A stretch of DNA of 64,000 bases, from the NCBI RefSeq assembly GCF_004343605.1, contig NZ_POSF01000001.1:59577-123576 (forward strand). The letters are read 5' to 3'. Under the pieces are notes generated by a model that was not told the DNA's origin, did not search any database, and worked only from the letters and a program-made list of their open reading frames with translations. The position numbers and the translations under genes are program-made. The DNA comes from Dehalobacter sp. 12DCB1. Lineage in GTDB: Bacteria > Bacillota > Desulfitobacteriia > Desulfitobacteriales > Syntrophobotulaceae. Shown here piece after piece: positions 1-8,543 of this stretch. Each line of letters opens with the position of its first letter. The first letter of the stretch is position 1.

Positions 1-1
1 A

Positions 2-631
2 TCTTGTATGGAAAAGGAATCAAGATGGCTAAAAATGCTGCGGAATTGGACGATTGTCTATATCGGGAACTTTATTGGTTCCATGCTTGTCGTCTTGTTT
101 ATCCTTTACTCCGGCCAGTTTGACTTTTCCTCAGGTCTACTCGGAGGGTTTACAATCAAAGTTGCCGCATATAAGACGGGCCTGACTTTCCCGAAAGCTT
201 TCTTCATGGGAATCTTGTGTAACTGGCTGGTTTGTATGGCTGTTTGGATGGCGAATGCCGCCAAGGATATTACCGGTAAACTTCTTGCTATCTTTTTTCC
301 GATCTGGCTGTTTATTACTTCTGGTTTTGAACACTGTGTTGCCAATATGTATTACATTCCTGCCGGCATTCTTGCCAAAGCCAACCCGACCTGGGTGGCC
401 CAGGCTGCAACGCTCGGTGTAACACCTGAAAAACTTGCTCACCTTAACTGGGAAACGTTTGTCGTGAATAACCTTATTCCTGTTACCCTCGGAAATATCG
501 TTGGCGGAAGCATATTTGTCGGACTTATTTACTGGCTGAGCTTCATGTACAAAAAGAAGTCCACTACTGTTTTGGATGTAGACCATCTTGTTCAGAAAAA
601 ATTTGATAGTGCTTACGTAAAATCTAAATAA
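2..631 (+). CDS. Formate/nitrite transporter family protein (FocA-like), 5' end outside the window
   Basis: This is the C-terminal part of a formate/nitrite channel. The frame is open from base 2, so the true start lies upstream; about 209 residues are visible against 260-290 for the family. The diagnostic FocA motif [13 protein letters not shown] is present and contains the family's pore histidine. At least four hydrophobic membrane segments can be seen. The stop is 41 bases before fhs, so the channel probably supplies or exports formate for formate-THF ligase. The FNT family assignment is firm. Formate as the substrate is inferred from the neighbours; nitrite or hydrosulfide members have the same fold. 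Confidence 0.88.
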   Translation, partial: SCMEKESRWLKMLRNWTIVYIGNFIGSMLVVLFILYSGQFDFSSGLLGGFTIKVAAYKTGLTFPKAFFMGILCNWLVCMAVWMANAAKDITGKLLAIFFPIWLFITSGFEHCVANMYYIPAGILAKANPTWVAQAATLGVTPEKLAHLNWETFVVNNLIPVTLGNIVGGSIFVGLIYWLSFMYKKKSTTVLDVDHLVQKKFDSAYVKSK

Positions 632-672
632 AGTTAAGCAAAATGTCCATAATTAAAAAAGGGGGAAAACCA

Positions 673-2349
673 ATGGCTTTCAAAAGTGATATTGAAATCG
701 CCCAGGAATCAACCATGCTGCCTGTATTAGATGTAGCAAAAGAACTCGGAATCCCCGAGGATTATCTGGAATCCTATGGCAAATACAAAGCCAAGGTCGA
801 CTACAACTTATTAAATCAAAAAGCGGACACACCGAATGGCAAACTGATTCTTGTTACTGCCATCAACCCGACTCCTGCCGGAGAAGGTAAAACTACGACA
901 TCCGTCGGCTTAGGAGATGCTCTCCATTATCTCGGCAAAAAAACTGTCATTGCACTACGCGAACCATCCTTAGGCCCTGTATTCGGTGTCAAAGGTGGCG
1001 CCGCTGGCGGCGGTTATGCTCAGGTCGTACCAATGGAAGATATCAACCTTCACTTCACAGGTGATTTTCATGCCATCGGTGCTGCCAACAACCTGATTGC
1101 AGCGATGCTCGACAACCATATCCAACAAGGCAACGCGCTGGATATCGATGTCCGTAGAATTACTTGGAAAAGATGCATGGACATGAATGACCGCCAGCTC
1201 CGCTCCATTGTCAACGGACTTGGCGGCAAAGCCAATGGCACTCCGAGAGAAGACGGCTTTGACATTACGGTTGCTTCTGAAATCATGGCGATCATGTGCC
1301 TATCCAGCGATATTGACGACTTCAAAGCAAGAGTTGAGAGAATCATTGTCGCCTACAACAGAAGCGGTGAACCCGTAACTGCCGGTCAACTGAAGTGTCA
1401 AGGTGCTGTTGGTGCCCTGATGAAAGATGCTTTAAAACCGAACCTTGTACAAACTCTTGAACATACGCCAGCTTTCATTCACGGCGGACCGTTTGCGAAC
1501 ATTGCTCACGGCTGCAACAGTGTTATGGCGACCAAGATGGCTTTAAAACTTGGCGACTATGTTGTAACCGAAGCTGGATTCGGTGCTGACCTCGGCGCTG
1601 AGAAATTTATTGATATTAAATGTCGTTTAAGTGGCCTGCGTCCGGAAGCCGTTGTTATTGTTGCAACCGTTCGCGCGCTCAAATCCCATGGCGGCGTAGC
1701 CAAAGCTGATCTCAACAAAGAAAACCTGGAGGCTCTTAAAAAAGGCTTGCCGAACCTCTTAAAACACGTCGAAAACGTCACCATCAACTTTGGTCTGCCT
1801 GCCGTTGTTGCAATCAACAAGTTCCCGACCGACAGCGAAGCTGAACTGGCAATGATTGAAGACGAGTGCAAGAAACTTGGTGTTAATGTAGCCCTTTCCG
1901 AAGTTTGGGAAAAAGGCGGCCCTGGTGGTGCGAAACTGGCTGAAGAAGTTCTGCGCATCATAGACAGCCCGAAAAACTTCAACTTTACCTATGACCTTAA
2001 CATGGGACTCAAAGACAAAATCACCGCGATTGCCACCAAAATCTATGGTGCTGACGGCGTTGAGTTTATCGGGACCAGCTCTGCCGATATCGATAACATC
2101 GAAAAAATCGGCTATCGTGATGTTCCGGTCTGCATGGCCAAAACCCAGTACTCCCTATCGGATGACCAAAAGAAACTGGGACGTCCCTCAGGTTTCAGAA
2201 TTTCCATCCGTGGCGTTAAAATTTCTGCTGGAGCAGGCTTTGCCGTAGCTCTGACCGGAGACATCATGACCATGCCCGGACTGCCGAAAGTACCGTCTGC
2301 TGAAAACATTGACGTTGACAGCACCGGCAAGATTTCCGGTTTATTCTAA
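673..2349 (+). CDS. fhs: Formate--tetrahydrofolate ligase
   Basis: It joins formate to tetrahydrofolate using ATP, the first committed step of the methyl branch of the Wood-Ljungdahl pathway, in the cytoplasm. The protein is 558 residues, the usual family length. It carries the P-loop-like [15 protein letters not shown] and the conserved [21 protein letters not shown] region (quoted in part only). I chose ATG 673 because AAAGGGGGA ends a few bases upstream. An in-frame ATG at 643 would place that ribosome site inside the gene. It follows the formate channel gene closely and precedes fchA and folD, giving the formate-to-methylene-THF order. Confidence 0.97.
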   Translation: MAFKSDIEIAQESTMLPVLDVAKELGIPEDYLESYGKYKAKVDYNLLNQKADTPNGKLILVTAINPTPAGEGKTTTSVGLGDALHYLGKKTVIALREPSLGPVFGVKGGAAGGGYAQVVPMEDINLHFTGDFHAIGAANNLIAAMLDNHIQQGNALDIDVRRITWKRCMDMNDRQLRSIVNGLGGKANGTPREDGFDITVASEIMAIMCLSSDIDDFKARVERIIVAYNRSGEPVTAGQLKCQGAVGALMKDALKPNLVQTLEHTPAFIHGGPFANIAHGCNSVMATKMALKLGDYVVTEAGFGADLGAEKFIDIKCRLSGLRPEAVVIVATVRALKSHGGVAKADLNKENLEALKKGLPNLLKHVENVTINFGLPAVVAINKFPTDSEAELAMIEDECKKLGVNVALSEVWEKGGPGGAKLAEEVLRIIDSPKNFNFTYDLNMGLKDKITAIATKIYGADGVEFIGTSSADIDNIEKIGYRDVPVCMAKTQYSLSDDQKKLGRPSGFRISIRGVKISAGAGFAVALTGDIMTMPGLPKVPSAENIDVDSTGKISGLF

Positions 2350-2376
2350 GAACAAGTTTCATATTGGTTAGTAATA

Positions 2377-2413
2377 AGAATGAGATGGCAGCTTCGTACT
2401 ACCATCTCATTCT
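2377..2413 (+). terminator. 12-bp stem-loop after fhs
   Basis: AGAATGAGATGG (2377-2388) pairs perfectly with CCATCTCATTCT (2402-2413) around a 13-base loop, 28 bases after the fhs stop. No T-tract follows. It may therefore be an mRNA 3'-end stabiliser or processing hairpin rather than a classical intrinsic terminator. Confidence 0.5.
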
Positions 2414-2483
2414 ATAAGTACAAAAAATCCTTACATTATAGAAAAAATAAAACTGTTCTTAATCCAGAGACTAGTCTCTAAGA

Positions 2484-2582
2484 TACAGACAGCGTCAACG
2501 GCCCAGATGCGGAGCGCGGCTTTTGCGCCGCGGAGGTCACAACAGCCGAAAGCGGCTATGTATTACGGAGACCTGCCCCATA
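2484..2582 (+). promoter_or_regulatory. Structured leader of fchA with a B12-box-like sequence (possible degenerate cobalamin riboswitch)
   Basis: This GC-rich block lies in an otherwise AT-rich gap just before the fchA ribosome site. It can form CGCGGC/GCCGCG (near 2515-2533) and AGCCG/CGGCT hairpins. An AGGTC/GACCT pairing closes the latter. It ends in ACGGAGACCTGCC, which resembles the 3' B12 box of cobalamin riboswitches. I could not find the other conserved blocks (GGGAA, the CCCGCCACTGT region), so a standard aptamer is not supported. A 14-bp palindrome AGAGACTAGTCTCT (2466-2479) lies just upstream. The structure is visible; the cobalamin link is inference. Confidence 0.35.
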
Positions 2583-2606
2583 TTAAAGAATAAGGAGATG
2601 ATTCGA

Positions 2607-3239
2607 ATGTTGAATAAGAGCTGTATAGATTTTGTAACTGCTTTGTCCTCTAAAGAGCCTATTCCCGGAGGCGGTGGTGCTTCTGCTTATGTTGGCTCCA
2701 TCGGCATGGCGTTAGGTGTCATGGTAGGAAGCCTGACCGTTGGCAAAAAGAAATATGCCGATGTCGAAGCCGATGTACTGGTACTCATGGAAAAAGGCCA
2801 AAAAATTATTGAAAAATTGCAGGCTCTGGTCAAGGAAGATGCAGATGCCTTCTACCCGCTGTCCCAGGCTTATGGACTTCCCAAGAATAACGAAGAAGAA
2901 ATCAGAATTAAAGAAGAAACGCTCCAGACCGCTTTGGTTAAAGCGACGCTCGTACCGCTTGATATTGCCAGATGCTGTGCTGACGGCATCAACCTACAGG
3001 AAGAATTCGCTCAAAAAGGCACCCGCATTGCAATCAGCGACGTTGGAGTCGGCGTAACTTTTCTGAAAGCAGCGCTCGAAGGTGCAAAACTGAACGTTCT
3101 GATAAACACCCAGATCATGAAAGACCAGGATCTGAAACAGAAGATCGAAACCGAATTGAATGAACTGGTTACCACCTATACAGCTAAAGCGGACCGTATT
3201 TTTGCTGAAGTCCAGAACGCCATTACAGGAGGTAAATAA
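2607..3239 (+). CDS. fchA: Methenyltetrahydrofolate cyclohydrolase, FTCD cyclodeaminase-like
   Basis: It interconverts formyl-THF and methenyl-THF in the methyl branch. The 210-residue protein is a single cyclodeaminase domain of the formiminotransferase-cyclodeaminase type. The N-terminus (SKEPIPGGGGASAYVGSIG) has the glycine-rich folate loop typical of FchA. ATG 2607 sits 9 bases after AAGGAG; the open frame extends to 2523 but that part overlaps the structured leader. It ends 2 bases before folD, so the two are co-translated. FchA is probably the main cyclohydrolase here, because the FolD next door lacks key cyclohydrolase residues. Confidence 0.92.
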   Translation: MLNKSCIDFVTALSSKEPIPGGGGASAYVGSIGMALGVMVGSLTVGKKKYADVEADVLVLMEKGQKIIEKLQALVKEDADAFYPLSQAYGLPKNNEEEIRIKEETLQTALVKATLVPLDIARCCADGINLQEEFAQKGTRIAISDVGVGVTFLKAALEGAKLNVLINTQIMKDQDLKQKIETELNELVTTYTAKADRIFAEVQNAITGGK

Positions 3240-3241
3240 GC

Positions 3242-4102
3242 ATGAGTCAGATCCTTAACGCCAAACCGGTCGTCCAGGCCATGAAAGAAAACCTCCAGCA
3301 GGAAGTTGCGTCTTTAAAAGCTGAAGGCATCAACCCTACTCTTGGTATTATCCGCGTTGGCAGCCGTCCGGACGACGTTTACTATGAAAACAGCATTATT
3401 AAAAACTGTGAAAACCTTGGCATTGCGACCAAGACCTATCCTTTAGACTTAAATATCAGCATGGAAGAATTCACAAGAGTCTTGACTGGAGTCAACAATG
3501 ACAGTACTGTTCATGGCATCATGCTGTTCCGTCCACTTCCAAAACAGCTGGACGAAGAAGTCATCAAGCACCTGGTCTCGGCAGATAAAGACATTGACTG
3601 CATGAATCCGCTGAACCTGGCCAAAGTATTTGAAGGCGATATGAGTGGACTCCTGCCCTGCACGCCCGCAGCATGTATGGAAACCTTGAGCCATTACGGC
3701 TATAATCTTAGCGGCGCGAATGTCGTTGTCATGGGAAGAAGCCTCGTTGTGGGTAAACCGCTGGCCATGATGCTCTTAAAAGAAAATGCGACCGTAACGA
3801 TGTGTCATTCCAAGACCAAAGACATGGCCGGAATTGCGAAGAAAGCAGACATCATCATCGCTGCGATGGGCAGAGCTAAAATGATCGATGACAAATACGT
3901 ATCCGAAAACACTATCGTCATCGACGTTGGCATCAACGATGCCGGAGACGGCAAGATGTGCGGGGATGTCGATTATGATGCAGTCGTGGACAAAGTCAGT
4001 GCGATCACCCCTGTACCGGGCGGCGTAGGTTCGATTACCACCGCAATTTTGATGAAAAACTGTCTGCGGGCAGCCAGAAAAAATACTGATAAACCATGCT
4101 GA
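3242..4102 (+). CDS. folD: Methylenetetrahydrofolate dehydrogenase, FolD family, probably dehydrogenase only
   Basis: It reduces methenyl-THF to methylene-THF with NAD(P)H. The 286-residue protein has the usual FolD layout: an N-terminal catalytic domain, the nucleotide-binding MGRSLVVGKPLAMMLL near residues 165-180, and the C-terminal PVPGGVGSITTAIL. In the catalytic helix the usual YxxxK reads YENSI, so the cyclohydrolase lysine is Ile52. The usual VQLPLP segment reads MLFRPLP, so the catalytic Gln is also lost; the Asp in DKDID is kept. Yeast MTD1, a dehydrogenase-only relative, has lost equivalent residues. An AGGAGG site lies within the end of fchA, so the two are translationally coupled. 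Confidence 0.93.
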   Translation: MSQILNAKPVVQAMKENLQQEVASLKAEGINPTLGIIRVGSRPDDVYYENSIIKNCENLGIATKTYPLDLNISMEEFTRVLTGVNNDSTVHGIMLFRPLPKQLDEEVIKHLVSADKDIDCMNPLNLAKVFEGDMSGLLPCTPAACMETLSHYGYNLSGANVVVMGRSLVVGKPLAMMLLKENATVTMCHSKTKDMAGIAKKADIIIAAMGRAKMIDDKYVSENTIVIDVGINDAGDGKMCGDVDYDAVVDKVSAITPVPGGVGSITTAILMKNCLRAARKNTDKPC

Positions 4103-4187
4103 CCCAGTAATTCAAATAGCCCATAAAAGATAAAATATTTAGAATACTTTTACTTTTAGAATACAACATACATTGTCGAAAAAAATA

Positions 4188-4240
4188 TTGACCGTATGTA
4201 GAAATAATGTTAAACTCTAAGCGTATACTTGTATATACAA
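4188..4240 (+). promoter_or_regulatory. Promoter and GntR-type operator upstream of the MtgA-like gene
   Basis: TTGACC (4188-4193) and TAAACT (4211-4216) are separated by 17 bases and form a plausible sigma-A promoter. Directly downstream, over the expected start of transcription, is GTATACTTGTATATACAA (4223-4240). It contains the 12-base palindrome TTGTATATACAA (4229-4240) and closely resembles the B. subtilis GntR operator ATACTTGTATACAAGTAT. A bound repressor there would block the promoter. No GntR-family gene is in the window. Confidence 0.55.
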
Positions 4241-4265
4241 TTTCATAAAGGAGTGAGCTTTATAA

Positions 4266-5069
4266 ATGATTATTATTGGTGAAAAAATTAATGGTACGAT
4301 TCCTATCGTGAAAAAAGCGATTGAAGAAAGAGATGCTGACTTTATCCGCCAACGTGCGATTGACCAGACCAATGACGGCGCCCACTACCTAGATGTCAGT
4401 GCCAGCACATCACCTGATGTTGAAGTTGAAACACTGAAATGGTTAATGGATATTGTTCAGGATGCCGTTGACACTCCGATCTGTATTGATAGCCCAAATC
4501 CGCGTGCAATTGAAGCCGTTTTTAAATATGCCAAGAGACCAGGACTTATCAATTCCGTTTCCATGGAAGGCGACAAATGTGATGTTATTTTCCCGTTGAT
4601 CAAGGGAACGACCTGGGAAGTCATTGCGCTGACCTGTGATAACGACGGAATTCCCAAAGACGTTAACACCAGAGTCGGAATTGCCAAGCAAATGGTTGAG
4701 GAAGCTGCTAAATATGATATTACTCCTGACAGGATGCATGTCGACCCATTAGTTATTGCTTTGTCTACTGATAACAATTCTATGTACTCCTTTAATGAAA
4801 GCATGACAAGAATCAAAGAAATGTACCCAACAATTAAAATCACTTCCGGTTTGAGCAACATCTCCTTCGGAATGCCTTTAAGAAAAGTTGTCAATCAGAA
4901 CTTTCTGGCTCTAGCTACTTTCTTTGGTATGGATTCTGCAATTATGGATCCCTGCAGCAGAGATATGATTGCGACCCTGCTCGCGACCGAAGCATTAATG
5001 GGTAAAGACAAGAACTGCAGAAAGTTCAGCACCGCTTTCAGACAAGGCAAAATTGGTCCTGTGAAATAA
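4266..5069 (+). CDS. Methyltetrahydrofolate:corrinoid methyltransferase, MtgA/AcsE family
   Basis: A 267-residue pterin-binding TIM-barrel protein related to AcsE, MtrH and the Desulfitobacterium MtgA that moves methyl groups between corrinoid protein and THF. Residues matching the AcsE pterin site are visible: Asp in CIDSPNPRA, Asn in LINSVSMEG, Asp in VDPLVIA and Asn in GLSNISFG. It differs from the acsE at 12536 in the SNISFG versus SNVSNG loop, so it is a second, distinct methyltransferase. It has its own promoter with a GntR-like operator. The likely partner is the free corrinoid protein at 18407. The methyl source is unknown; no MttB-family methyltransferase is in the window. Confidence 0.85.
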   Translation: MIIIGEKINGTIPIVKKAIEERDADFIRQRAIDQTNDGAHYLDVSASTSPDVEVETLKWLMDIVQDAVDTPICIDSPNPRAIEAVFKYAKRPGLINSVSMEGDKCDVIFPLIKGTTWEVIALTCDNDGIPKDVNTRVGIAKQMVEEAAKYDITPDRMHVDPLVIALSTDNNSMYSFNESMTRIKEMYPTIKITSGLSNISFGMPLRKVVNQNFLALATFFGMDSAIMDPCSRDMIATLLATEALMGKDKNCRKFSTAFRQGKIGPVK

Positions 5070-5098
5070 AGATAGCCAAAAGAAGTAAAATGTTGTGA

Positions 5099-5125
5099 CA
5101 CCAGAAAGGCGTCCCCTTTCTGGTG
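5099..5125 (+). terminator. 11-bp stem-loop after the MtgA-like gene
   Basis: CACCAGAAAGG (5099-5109) pairs with CCTTTCTGGTG (5115-5125) over a 5-base loop, followed by a short GTTT run. It sits 30 bases after the methyltransferase stop and just before the amidohydrolase ribosome site. It may be an attenuating hairpin that lowers expression of the downstream gene rather than a full stop. Confidence 0.55.
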
Positions 5126-5157
5126 GTTTGCAAAACTTTTCAAAACCAGGTGAAAAA

Positions 5158-6066
5158 ATGATTAAAAGCATATTAGTTGACGCCCATGTTCATTTGGCTT
5201 TGGATGGAATAGATTTTCAAGAGGCACGTCTGCAGCACAAAAATAACCCCAATTCAATTATAATCACCAATGTTCTTAGAAAATATAAAAAAATGGGCAT
5301 TTGCGCACTGCGTGACGGAGGAGATAACTTAAATGTATCTCTTTTGGCCAGGGAACTGGCCCTTGAAGAAGGAATGATTCTCCGGACCCCTGGTTTTGCG
5401 ATCTACAAGCAAGGATGCTACGGCAGCTTTTTGGGCAAACCGGTTGCCGATATGGCTGATTTCAAGAGTGTTTTTAAAAAGCTGCTTGCTTCAAAGCCTG
5501 ATCATCTTAAGATACTACTGACTGGCCTTGTAGATTTTGATCAATTCGGGAAAGTTGACGGCTCACATTTCAGTTTTGATGAAATGTACTACATGATACA
5601 GACAGCAAAGGACCAAGGCCTTCCCATAATGGTCCACACTAACTCGGCAGAAGCAGTTGGTATCGCTGTGAAAGCAGGTGCAAATACAATTGAACATGGT
5701 TATTTTCTTACAGAAAATGAATTGCAACTGATGCTGGAACATGATACCATCTGGATTCCTACGTTAGCACCTTTGGGAAACCTGATTGCTACGAGAGGCA
5801 GCCGCTTTACAAACCAATTACCGAATATTGCCCGGATCTATGATACGCAGAAAGCTCTGGTCAAAAAAGCCTTTGAATTAGGCGTAAAGATCGCCGTTGG
5901 CAGCGATGCGGGTTCATACGGGGTATCCCACGATAAAGGTTTCTATGATGAAGTCGGTCACATGGTTATGACAGGAATAAGCAAACATGCCGTTTTGGAA
6001 CTGGCCACTGTAAACGGAATCAGTGCTTTAAACCTTAATAATAAAGAATTGGATTATATTTCTTGA
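5158..6066 (+). CDS. Metal-dependent amidohydrolase family protein
   Basis: A 302-residue TIM-barrel hydrolase of the amidohydrolase superfamily. The metal ligands expected for the family are visible: HVH near residue 12, HTNSAEA, EHGYF and Asp in GSDAG. ATG 5158 follows AGGTGA; the frame is open to 5095 but that extension crosses the upstream hairpin. It lies downstream of the MtgA-like gene, probably in the same transcript. Its substrate cannot be read from the sequence. It might release or process a methylated amide or cyclic compound that feeds the methyltransferase, or act on a folate- or pterin-derived cyclic substrate; both are guesses. Confidence 0.8.
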   Translation: MIKSILVDAHVHLALDGIDFQEARLQHKNNPNSIIITNVLRKYKKMGICALRDGGDNLNVSLLARELALEEGMILRTPGFAIYKQGCYGSFLGKPVADMADFKSVFKKLLASKPDHLKILLTGLVDFDQFGKVDGSHFSFDEMYYMIQTAKDQGLPIMVHTNSAEAVGIAVKAGANTIEHGYFLTENELQLMLEHDTIWIPTLAPLGNLIATRGSRFTNQLPNIARIYDTQKALVKKAFELGVKIAVGSDAGSYGVSHDKGFYDEVGHMVMTGISKHAVLELATVNGISALNLNNKELDYIS

Positions 6067-6183
6067 GATATCTGTCAGATTGCGGAATTATGATTTTGCT
6101 TTGGTTGCTGGGGCAATGCCACGATTGGTCTTAAAGCTACTACTGCTGATGGACTAAAAAACATTAGGAAAAACGCAATTATC

Positions 6184-6222
6184 ATTGTATATACAATAAT
6201 ATACAGGTTATACAAGTATATA
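6184..6222. promoter_or_regulatory. GntR-type palindromes in the gap before the acs operon
   Basis: The 450-base gap 6067-6516 is AT-rich and has no convincing gene. It holds a 14-base palindrome ATTGTATATACAAT (6184-6197). Twelve bases further on is TATACAAGTATATA (6209-6222), whose core TATACAAGTATA is the reverse complement of TATACTTGTATA at 4224. The shared elements suggest the same regulator acts on the MtgA-like gene and the acs operon. A TATAAT-like box occurs at about 6313-6320, and a run of seven C lies near 6260. Confidence 0.5.
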
Positions 6223-6516
6223 TAAAATATGCTGTTAGGAATTAAATTATTGCTATTCACCCCCCCATTTCGTTCATTAACAGCAGATCAATATATTTCC
6301 TAAAAATTTCATACTATAATAATCTTGGATTTATGAAGTGCTTTATATATTTACTGCCAGAGATAAAACTCTTATCCTTTAAAAATGTTTGTGAATTTAT
6401 TCATAAACTCCCAATTTTAAGTTGAAATAACTCTGTACACTACACTTTTTATTACTAACAATTGTAGCAGCTAAATGATTTCAAGACAGCGTATAGTTAT
6501 TGAAGGAGGAAACGCA

Positions 6517-8499
6517 ATGGACGAAAAATTACAGGATGAGAAAAAATTACTGGACGAAACAACACTGTCGGTAGATTTAGCTACTCGAGAACTTTACGCC
6601 AAAGCCCGGAATGACGGTTGCGAAACACTCTGGGACAGGAAAGCCGCTCTTAAAAACCAATGTGGTTTTGGCGAACAAGGTGTATGCTGCCGTATTTGTA
6701 CCATGGGTCCTTGCCGCGTCAGCCCCATTCCAGGAAAAGGCGTTCAAAAAGGTATTTGTGGCGCCACTGCGGATGTTATTGCTTCCAGGCATTATGCCCG
6801 AATGGTAGCAGGAGGTTCATCTGCACACTCCGACCACGCCAGACATATTGCTCACGTGCTTCACATGACGAGTCCGAACGGAGATTATCAAATCCGTGAT
6901 GAGAAAAAATTACTGAATGTTGCAGCTAGATGGGGCGTAAGTACCGAAGACAAAGATATTTATCAGGTTGCCCATGAAGTAGCGGAAGCCGCTCTAAATG
7001 ATTTTGGCAAGCCCTTCGGTTCGATGGTTATTCCGCCGAGTGCTCCAGAACAGCGGAAAAATGTCTGGAAAGAAAATAGCATTATGCCCGATGCTCTCGA
7101 TCGTGAAGTTGTTTCCATCATGCATGCAACCACTATGGGATGCACCGCAGATGCCGAAAGTATGATCAATCTTTCCATGCGGACTTCCCTAACTGACGGC
7201 TGGGGCGGTTCCTATATTGGTACCGAATTCAGCGATATTATCTTTGGAACCCCGATGCCGAGAGAAATTGAGGCAAATATGGGTGTTATTGATAAAACCA
7301 TGGTTAATATCGTTCTTCATGGACATGAACCCAGTCTATCTGAAATGGTCGTTGTTGCTGCTGATGACCCTGAGCTGAAAGCACTGGCCAAGAGTGTCGG
7401 CGCAGAGGGCATTAACCTGGTCGGCGTTTGCTGCACCGGAAATGAAGTTGCCATGCGTCACGGCATTAAAATTGCCGGAAATTTTAACCAGCAGGAGCTT
7501 GCCATTGTTACCAGTGCTGTTGAAGCCATGATCGTCGATGTTCAATGTATCTTCCCTGCCCTGGCGAACTTGGCTCAATGCTACCATACCAAATTTATTA
7601 CGACTTCGAAGATTGCTAAGATTAAAGATGCTATTCACATCCAATTTGATGAAGCCAATGCTTATGAATGTGCCAAAAGAATAATTAGGGAAGCAGTAGA
7701 GAACTATAAAAACAGGAAGCATGAAAAAGTCTTCATCCCAACACATAAATCTTCTGGCACGATCGGTTATAGTAACCAGGCTATAATTGGCCAGTTGGAC
7801 CGTGTTGTCAATTCTTATACACATAAGCCGGGTACATTTGAACCCTTGGCGCAATGCTTAGTATCAGGTGTATTAAGAGGAGCTGCTGGCATTGTTGGAT
7901 GCAACAACCCGAAGGTAAAAGGTGATCATAGTCATATTGAAATTATTAAAAAGATGCTCGCTAATGACGTTATTGTTGTTGTTACCGGCTGTGCGGCTCA
8001 GGCTGCTGCCAAAGCAGGTCTCTTAAGCAAAGATGCTGTCAAGTATTGTGGAGTAGGCTTGCAGAAAGTATGCGAGCTAGCCGATATCCCTCCTGTCTTG
8101 CATATGGGCTCCTGTGTTGACAACAGCCGTATCCTCGAGCTGGTTGGTGAAGTAGCTAAAATTCTAGGACTCGATATGAGCGAACTACCCGTTGTCGGCG
8201 CAGCTCCGGAATGGATGTCCGAAAAAGCTGTCGCCATCGGAACCTACGTGGTGAGCTCTGGAATCGATACCTTTCTGGGCGTTGTTCCTCCGGTAACCGG
8301 AAGCCCGGAAGTCACAGATATTCTGACCAACAGACTGGAAGACTGGGTAGGTGCAAAATTCTACTTTGAAACAGATCCGGCTGTAGCTGCAGAAAAAATG
8401 CTAGCCAGAATTGAAGAAAAGAGAAGCAAAGTCGAAGCGCTTAACGTTCAGAGAATGAATGTTACCGGCTATGATGATTTAACTCCTGCCGGCTTTTAA
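6517..8499 (+). CDS. acsA: Carbon monoxide dehydrogenase catalytic subunit of the CODH/ACS complex
   Basis: It reduces CO2 to CO at a Ni-Fe-S cluster and passes CO to acetyl-CoA synthase. The 660-residue protein has the cluster cysteines of CooS/AcsA: Cys49, 57, 58, 61, 66 and 81 (CGFGEQGVCCRICTMGPCRV). Later come HGHEPSLSEM, VGVCCTGNEVAMRHG, VGCNNPK, VTGCAAQAAAKAG and HMGSCVDNSR, which supply C-cluster ligands and surroundings. ATG 6517 has a strong GAAGGAGGAA site; the frame is open to 6475 but nothing recommends that start. It is the first gene of the acs operon, so the AcsA role is preferred over a stand-alone CooS. Confidence 0.95.
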   Translation: MDEKLQDEKKLLDETTLSVDLATRELYAKARNDGCETLWDRKAALKNQCGFGEQGVCCRICTMGPCRVSPIPGKGVQKGICGATADVIASRHYARMVAGGSSAHSDHARHIAHVLHMTSPNGDYQIRDEKKLLNVAARWGVSTEDKDIYQVAHEVAEAALNDFGKPFGSMVIPPSAPEQRKNVWKENSIMPDALDREVVSIMHATTMGCTADAESMINLSMRTSLTDGWGGSYIGTEFSDIIFGTPMPREIEANMGVIDKTMVNIVLHGHEPSLSEMVVVAADDPELKALAKSVGAEGINLVGVCCTGNEVAMRHGIKIAGNFNQQELAIVTSAVEAMIVDVQCIFPALANLAQCYHTKFITTSKIAKIKDAIHIQFDEANAYECAKRIIREAVENYKNRKHEKVFIPTHKSSGTIGYSNQAIIGQLDRVVNSYTHKPGTFEPLAQCLVSGVLRGAAGIVGCNNPKVKGDHSHIEIIKKMLANDVIVVVTGCAAQAAAKAGLLSKDAVKYCGVGLQKVCELADIPPVLHMGSCVDNSRILELVGEVAKILGLDMSELPVVGAAPEWMSEKAVAIGTYVVSSGIDTFLGVVPPVTGSPEVTDILTNRLEDWVGAKFYFETDPAVAAEKMLARIEEKRSKVEALNVQRMNVTGYDDLTPAGF

Positions 8500-8543
8500 G
8501 GAACAGAAATATAAAAGATAAATAATGCGTCTGGGTGATTTAG

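Noticed and set aside
2484..2582. THF riboswitch upstream of fchA
   Set aside because: The neighbourhood invites it, but the GGAGAGTAG start and other THF riboswitch landmarks I know are not present; only the B12-box-like end was kept, at low confidence.
6075..6260. 61-codon minus-strand open frame
   Set aside because: AT-rich low-complexity sequence with no ribosome site, overlapping the palindromic operator region.
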